Shown here piece after piece: positions 6,923 through 11,974 of a stretch of 11,974 nucleotides of DNA. The first letter of the stretch is position 1, and every line of letters starts with the position of its first letter. The notes below the pieces were generated by a model, which was given only the letters and a program-made list of their open reading frames with translations, searched no databases and was not told the DNA's origin. The stretch comes from Cyclostephanos tholiformis. Lineage: Eukaryota > Bacillariophyta > Thalassiosirophyceae > Thalassiosirales > Thalassiosiraceae. A program made the translations under genes and the position numbers. Location: the NCBI GenBank assembly GCA_036939975.1, contig JALLPB010002806.1:1-11974 (forward strand). The letters are read 5' to 3'.

Positions 6923-9272
6923 TCATTCGTCGAATTCGAAACGATTCATGACCTTGAGCGGTAATTCGATCGCGTCCAATTCCGATTGGAGGTACATGGC
7001 CAATTCCCTCGCCGTGGGCCTAAGTTTCGCGTCATTCCTGTAGCATTTCTTCATGGCATTTAATATAGTCTTTATCGGACTGGTCGAATTTCCCACTTCC
7101 GGCGGCACCTTGGGCTTCCGACCCTTCAACTTCGCTCGTGTTATCCTTTTCTTCTCCTTGACGGTGATTTTATTGACATTGTAGTCGTACTATTATGGTG
7201 CGATGTGCGCATACATTTTGCAACGGATAGAATAGTTAGGATACAAGCACATCGTGAACGCGGTACTCGGGATTTCGATCGGCGCGGCGGAACGACCTTA
7301 CCTTCCATGGACTACTCCCGACGGCAATTTTATAGAGGATATTCCCCAATGCGTAAATATCGATCTTTTCATCAAGTTTACCCGTCGACAGTTCGTCCTC
7401 CTTACGTTCCTGCTGCTCCGGAGACATCCACTGTCAAAAAGAATTCGCCAATGTAAGGAGTGAGATAGATGGACTAAAAAATAGGGGAAAAGTGCTCCCA
7501 TGTAAATGCGTATTGAACATACATCGCTACTCTCACCTGTGGGTTGGCAAATCGTCCATGGAACAGGCACGGTAATCCAGTCCGTGTATTCCTCTTCCGA
7601 AATACGGCGATGTTGAAATCGTTGATCAGCGGCGTTTCGATGCCATTTCGGTAACCCAGGAGTATATTATCCATGTTGATGTCGTTGTGAATCAAGGATA
7701 CTGGAGTTGCGGATGTGTTGGATCCGACGTCGACTCGGGACGCGGCTTCGGCGTTGGCGTTATCGCTGTCCGCGGAGCCCATCAACGAATCGACGGTGAG
7801 TGATCCTTCGTCATCGAAGTCGTACCCCGAGCTATTCCAAGAATCAACCGCGTGAATATCGGCGACGCCGTTCGCTATCCATGTCGCCATGCGAAGCTTT
7901 TCGATCGGGTCCAAGACTGGCAACAACCCCTTCAAATCCCCCCCCGCAAATTCCTGTGCCAATGCATGTAGTTTCGGTTGGTTATTCAACGGGTTCTATT
8001 TGATTAGAAGATGGGCAACGATGGAATAGTCTCACCTGTAACGATGATGTGCCGCAATACCCATAAATATTGATGGTGAAACGGCTCTTCGTTAATACGT
8101 CTAGTGATATGGCGTCTACGCGACTGAGTTCGAATACTTCCTTGTTCGGCTCGTGGATATACCTGAAAAAGTGCGAATGATTACACAGCAGTGGCAAAAA
8201 AGGAAAAAAACGAGCGATGATGGCTATCGTTCGACTGCTACTCACTTAATCGATTTCAGCACCACGTGCATGTTCGCCGATTCGTCATCATCCTCCGGGC
8301 GTACTAAAATTCTGGGAGGGGGTTTCGGCGGATCCGGCGATGAATTGCTCTCCATATCCTCCGCCCCCTTCGCCACATCCAGCTTCCACGCATTCCTCCA
8401 AAATCCCTTGCTGCTCACCAGCGAAAATGCCCCAACGTTAAGCAGTTGGGAGATATCCACCTCATGTAGAGAATTGCACGTTGGCTGTGTGGGGTTGGAA
8501 GATGAGAGGAATGAAGGAAAATTAGATGGCACAACCTCCAAAAACCGACATGAAGTTGTAAGGTACACACATGAATGTCTAATTGCCATGCCGACATTGG
8601 AACACATTCACCATCGTGGTCCCACACCACCGTCTGTGTCCTGTAGGCCAGCGCATCGTTGGACGAAATACCCAGGAAAATGCCATCGGCTAAACCTTCG
8701 TCGAGCGAGTTGTCAAGATTGGCATCTGCATTATTTTGGCCCATCATGAGGTGTTCGATGCCGTCCAAACATACCGATCGATTAATCCTGATCGATGTCT
8801 TGGGTTTCGGCAGCGGTAAACTAGACGATGGAATCGATTGCCTCGCTCCCACGGCGGGGTGCGGTCTGAACGAAAAACGCCGCGGACTGTCATCATCGTG
8901 TGCTAATAGCGGCCCATCGATGGAAACGACACCGCGATTCGTCGTCTTATTCCGCGTCGCCCTCTTGCGGTGACTGAATACATGCGTTTTCTCGACCCCT
9001 CCATGCGGTGGCATCGGATCCCAAGCGGCGGCCCCCGCCGCCCCTTCGTTAGTATCCATCCCCCCGCCCCCGAGACGATATACATTCGTGATCGAGGAAT
9101 ACGCGATCAATCCAACCATTATGGTCACGATGGTCCCCCTCGTTATGACGATGGCGCGATTTCTCTTACACGATCTATGCTGCCGCGGAGTGCATTGCTT
9201 GGATCGATTCGGCGATTGGGACGAGGGACATCTGGGGCGGGTCGTCCGAGTTGGGGTGGTCGGGTGGCGCAT
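6923..9272 (-). CDS. Membrane-anchored divergent protein kinase (HND/DFN type), six exons
   Basis: Reconstructed as exons 9272-8571, 8484-8246, 8162-8036, 7953-7537, 7430-7302 and 7189-6923 (1881 nt, 626 aa). Every junction is GT-AG and keeps frame; introns are 86, 83, 82, 106 and 112 nt. ATG 9272 is the first Met after an in-frame TAA. A basic N-terminus (1-45) precedes one membrane segment (about 46-65), suggesting a signal anchor, then a low-complexity stretch. The kinase domain begins near 240: LLNVGAFSLV (glycine-loop equivalent), VVLKSIK with the beta-3 Lys (K311), RVDAISLDVL (alpha-C), IYGYCGTSSLQEFAGGDL (hinge, 342-361), LIHNDINMDNILLG (443-456, catalytic D447, N452), LINDFNIAVF (465-474, DFN replacing DFG), QWMSPEQQ (495-502) and EKIDIYALGNILY (516-528). 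A Ser/Asp-rich insert of about 45 aa (395-440) precedes the catalytic loop. HRDLK is changed to HNDIN, so activity is uncertain although the metal-binding N and D remain. I recall similar DFN kinases in diatoms. Confidence 0.88.
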
Positions 9273-9775
9273 CGCGTGGGAATGGGGGTTATGTCCCTTT
9301 TATCCGGGATTTTACCTAAAGCCCAATCTCGTCCAATCTCCGAAGTGGCGTATCATACGTTGTGTCATGTGGGAAATATTAGCCACCTGAAGCTATAATA
9401 TACTCCACGTTGAGAGGTTGACCTTTTCTTAGTGAGGATACGCCCTATCGGAGAGTATTGGTGGCTCCCTCCGTCGACGGCGACCGGTCGTCTGTTCTAT
9501 TGATGTGCGACCATCGCGACGATGAGGACGACGACGACACAACATGCACCGACGAAGGAAAAAATAATATTGTCGTAATTCATAATATTTTATGAGAAAC
9601 CGGACTTTCAATTCAAATATGGCGCCTAGCCTGTCGACTTTTTTTTTCAAAAAACAAGGTTATGAACTCTAAAATAATTTTCTCGCACTCAGGACCTTTC
9701 TTTTGCGCGGGAGAGACGGTCTGTTATTCCCCCGCCAAACACCACAAACCCCACCACACAAAAGAACGAACGACC
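9273..9775. promoter_or_regulatory. Divergent intergenic region, DFN kinase and eIF3f
   Basis: 503 bp between divergent genes, so it probably contains both promoters and 5' UTRs. AT-rich islands occur at about 9392-9402 (CTATAATATAC) and 9563-9594, and a T-run/A-run pair at about 9638-9656. An open 73-codon minus-strand frame (9429-9650) has no recognisable domain and is rich in Arg. No specific regulatory site can be assigned. Confidence 0.5.
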
Positions 9776-10443
9776 ATGACGGCGGCATTACTCGCAACGC
9801 ACGAGTCCAATCTCCCCCCCATGACGCACGGCTGCATGCCGGCATTGCTCCTCAATTCGCCCGCATTGTCCAAATCGACGTCCGCCGTCGCCGCGAACGC
9901 TGTGGCGTACGCGGGTGGCGCCGATGCGACGTCGGGTGGGGGGGGGGGAGAGGCCGGGTCCCGGGGGGGGATCATGATCCCGGCGTCGACCGTTTTCGTT
10001 CATCCCATCGTATTGTTGAGCGTGTTGGATCATCACACGCGGAGGCAGGAGGGTGCGGGACGGGTCATTGGCACGCTACTGGGGGGGAGGGATGGCGATA
10101 GGGTAAGATGGGGAAGAGGGGACTCTTATATTGTTATCATCTTCGTAATATTTTTTTGGGGGGGCGAGGTGTGTCGGGGTGCGTCGATGTATGTTTGTAT
10201 TCCACGTATTTTCCAATTCACGATGGGATGGCGCCCCATATACGTATAGCATCGAAAAATAGAGTGGTCGTCGTATCGGGTATTTAAGAGGATGATTCTG
10301 GCAGCTTCGTTCGAGATGCCGTCGACCGTGTGGTATCAGGGACGAAAGAAAGACGATGCGTTTCATGTCGAGAATTCCGCTCCGATGAAGGATTCGCTCC
10401 TCACTCCCTTCCCATCTTCTTCCGCCCTTCATCCCCCCCCTCG

Positions 10444-10479
<36 letters not shown>

Positions 10480-11210
10480 AGGTCGAGATAACCAACGCCT
10501 TCGCCGTCCCCCACGCCGAGCGCGGCGATGAGGTCGCCATCGGGAAGGATTTCAATCGCCAAATGCTCGCATTGCACCTGCGCGCGAATCCGCGCGAGAC
10601 GGTCGTGGGATGGTACGCCACCGCCCTGCCCGTCGATGGCGGTACCGATAGCAAGTGCATCGCCGACACGAGTTCCCTGATTCACGAATTCTACGCGGGA
10701 GAGTGCGACGACGATCCCATCCACCTCGTGGTCGATACCGGCCTGTCCGTGGATGCGTTGCCGATACGCGCTTACAAGTCGATACCCGTATGCGTCAAGG
10801 GCGAGCCGCTGGCGAACATGTTCCACGAGATGAGGCTGTCGTTGAAATCGTCCGAGAGCGAGCGCATATGCGTCGATAGGATGATCGCATCGTCGGCGGA
10901 TAAGGACGGCGCGCCGGCGACTAGGGACGAGGGTGCGGCATTGCAGCTATCCATGGAGAGGCTACTTGCCATGCTTGAGACGTGTTCCGGGTACGTCGAT
11001 GGCGTAGTCGACGGATCAATATCGCCCGACGACGAGGTCGGTCGGGACATATCGGAGGCTTTGAGCTCGGTCCCTCGCATCAGACCGGAAGTGTTCGATA
11101 AGATGTTCAACGACAGCCTACAGGACCTGTTGATGGTAACCTATTTGTCCAATATTACGAAAACGCAGCTATTGATCGCCGAGAAGCTTAACGAGACGCT
11201 GGGCAAGTAG
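9776..11210 (+). CDS. EIF3F: Translation initiation factor eIF3 subunit F, two exons
   Basis: Exon 1 is 9776-10102 and exon 2 is 10482-11210, phase 0, giving 351 aa. eIF3f is an MPN-domain subunit of the eIF3 complex on the 40S ribosome. Exon 1 ends VFVHPIVLLSVLDHHTRRQE and GAGRVIGTLLGGRDGDR; exon 2 opens VEITNAFAVPHAERGDEVA. Joining them restores the contiguous MPN core (about residues 72-210), with VVGWYAT (150-156), SLIHEFY (174-180) and PIHLVVDT following. The zinc-binding JAMM histidine motif is absent, as in other eIF3f proteins. The C-terminus has VGRDISEALSSVP and the hallmark DLLMVTYLSNITKTQLLIAEKL. The N-terminal ~65 residues are a variable Ala/Gly-rich tail with a poly-Gly run. I chose ATG 9776 (good context, CGACCATGAC); an in-frame ATG at 9662 would add 38 poorly conserved residues. 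The downstream neighbour is convergent. Confidence 0.95.
10103..10481 (+). other. eIF3f intron (379 nt)
   Basis: The donor is AGG|GTAAGA and the acceptor CAG|GTCGAG; removal joins DGDR to VEITN exactly as eIF3f homology requires. A normal-looking polypyrimidine stretch (about 10399-10442) is separated from the acceptor by 35 consecutive A. Open frames inside the intron have no eIF3f similarity. Confidence 0.9.
10444..10478 (+). repeat. Poly(A) tract of 35 nt directly upstream of a splice acceptor
   Basis: 35 uninterrupted A residues end one base before the AG of the eIF3f acceptor. The tract length may be unreliable in the assembly. It lies on the sense strand of the transcript. Confidence 0.9.
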
Positions 11211-11676
11211 CCAAATAGAGGTGCCGTGGGAAATAACAAAATCTATTTTGACCTTGACTCTGTTCTGATATTTTATTTTACATCGGGGTGAAATAACATA
11301 AAGACATAAAAAGATAAATTTCTTATCGTGCGTCGTCGTAAAAGGACATAATGAGACATCTGCATTAAGTATGGTTAAATCCTATGGCGGAAAGACTGTT
11401 GCAGTTAAGTGCACCGAAATATCAGACTACACCTTAATTAGAGCGATCAAATCTGATGCTGCAGTGACTCGCATACTTTTCATCCGCTTTATCAAGTCAG
11501 TAGACAATCTTGGTTTCGAATGCGATACAGCCGAAAAGCAACACTAAAAGAGATGGTGAGATAAAAACTGCACAAAGTCACGTCACTCTTATTGTTTTAT
11601 CCCGACAACCTTCGAAATACCAAGGCATAACCAAATGTGATGGTGGGATACTGCACAGCTGCACGTCATTCTTGTT
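11211..11676. other. Convergent intergenic region
   Basis: 466 bp between the ends of eIF3f and the TKL-like kinase, AT-rich, expected to hold both 3' UTRs. After eIF3f there are T-rich and A-rich runs (11265-11320) but no exact AATAAA that I can point to. It also contains a 58-codon ORF and one copy of a duplicated kinase 3' end, listed separately. Confidence 0.7.
11371..11547 (+). CDS. Small ORF, 58 aa, doubtful
   Basis: ATG to TAA open frame, reading MVKSYGGKTVAVKCTEISDY then IRAIKSDAAVTRILFIRFIK and ending TAEKQH. The composition is protein-like and not repetitive, but I recognise no domain. It sits 160 nt after the eIF3f stop, where a 3' UTR is expected, so it may be chance or a fragment of a decayed gene. 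Confidence 0.2.
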   Translation: MVKSYGGKTVAVKCTEISDYTLIRAIKSDAAVTRILFIRFIKSVDNLGFECDTAEKQH

Positions 11677-11702
11677 TTATCCCGTAAACCTTCTGAATAC
11701 CG
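11552..11702. repeat. Tandem duplication of the TKL kinase 3' end
   Basis: Copy 1 (11552-11621) and copy 2 (11639-11702) share GATGGTG(A/G)GATA at the left, then CACGTCA, TTGTTTTATCCCG and AACCTTC near the right. Offset is about 80-87 bp with indels. Copy 2 includes the last roughly eight codons and the stop of the kinase; copy 1 is outside the gene in its 3' flank. Confidence 0.8.
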
Positions 11703-11974
11703 GCTGGAATACAGAGCTCTTCCTCATGCTCTTTTGGCCATCGTTATCTAGCTGCATGGACGCATCTTTCGCAAGTGCCGATAGTATAGTCTTGACATTC
11801 AACATTTCTGGCCTCTCTTCGGGACAGCTTGACCAACAATTGGACATGACGTCACACAAATATTTCGGCCAGTGTTTGTTCAATTTGGGCCGTGCTCCCT
11901 TCTTAAAGACAACCTTGTGGAATTCATCCGCCGATTTGACACTACCAAATGGCTTGTCGAGCGCACAAATCTCC
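11677..11974 (-). CDS. Protein kinase, TKL-like, C-terminal part only
   Basis: The last 98 residues of a kinase domain protein; the gene continues beyond the right window edge, and the stop is TAA at 11677-11679. Seen in order: EICALDKPFGSV (end of subdomain IX/X, after an expected upstream Trp), KVVFKKGARPKLNKHWP, and CDVMSNCWSSCPEERPEM (subdomain XI, with the structural Arg of the RP motif). A short basic tail ends FRRFTG. The CW-x(4-5)-P-x-x-RP pattern is typical of tyrosine-kinase-like Ser/Thr kinases, which are numerous in diatoms. Catalytic residues lie outside the window, so activity cannot be judged. It is unrelated in sequence to the DFN kinase at 6923-9272. Confidence 0.82.
   Translation of the reverse strand, partial: EICALDKPFGSVKSADEFHKVVFKKGARPKLNKHWPKYLCDVMSNCWSSCPEERPEMLNVKTILSALAKDASMQLDNDGQKSMRKSSVFQPVFRRFTG

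Noticed and set aside
9429..9650. 73-codon minus-strand frame upstream of the kinase
   Set aside because: Arg-rich, no domain, lies in the divergent promoter region and has no splice link to the kinase that is needed.
9662..9775. Upstream in-frame ATG for eIF3f
   Set aside because: It would add 38 residues without family similarity; ATG 9776 has a better context. Not fully excluded.
10292..10531. Open frame inside the eIF3f intron, ending in poly-Lys
   Set aside because: The Lys run is the poly(A) tract translated, and eIF3f homology skips this stretch.
1..11974. A new defence or multi-gene system
   Set aside because: The genes are unrelated housekeeping, kinase and unknown genes with mixed orientation and separate promoters; nothing points to a joint function.

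Overview
The window looks like eukaryotic nuclear DNA from a diatom or close stramenopile relative. The pointers are spliced genes with GT-AG introns, eukaryotic housekeeping genes (eIF3f, ALG5), a 'DFN'-type protein kinase and a TKL-type kinase of kinds I associate with diatoms, a piggyBac-like transposase relic of diatom type, and strong GC contrast between coding and non-coding DNA. I see no prokaryotic operon, rRNA, tRNA or CRISPR array. The organism call is from remembered family resemblance, not a search.

Layout. (1) 1-1254, minus: decayed piggyBac-like (DDE_Tnp_1_7) transposase running off the left edge. (2) 1255-2386: AT-rich repeat zone holding two copies of a composite repeat, a CCATTC-rich minisatellite followed by a conserved ~106-bp AT-rich block. 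(3) 2387-3658, minus: intact 423-aa secreted or plastid-targeted-looking protein of unknown function. (4) 4086-5572, minus: ALG5 dolichyl-phosphate glucosyltransferase, split into two frames by homopolymer C tracts around an ambiguous base (N at 5276), most likely a sequence error. (5) 6041-6685, plus: HAD-fold protein of the 'Swiss Army Knife RNA repair' HAD type. (6) 6923-9272, minus: six-exon membrane-anchored divergent protein kinase (626 aa), reconstructed here with splice junctions that all keep frame. (7) 9776-11210, plus: two-exon eIF3f (351 aa), whose intron ends in 35 A residues right before the acceptor. (8) 11677-11974, minus: C-terminal end of a second, TKL-like kinase running off the right edge, followed by a tandem duplication of its 3' end.

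The genes do not form an obvious pathway. ALG5 and the HAD gene are divergent, as are the DFN kinase and eIF3f, so the two compact intergenic regions probably hold promoters for both strands. The HAD and DFN-kinase genes converge within 237 bp, and the eIF3f and TKL-kinase genes within 466 bp. I did not find a credible new multi-gene system. The items most worth follow-up are the DFN kinase, the uncharacterised 423-aa protein, the poly(A)-adjacent splice acceptor in eIF3f, and the homopolymer-broken ALG5 N-terminus.
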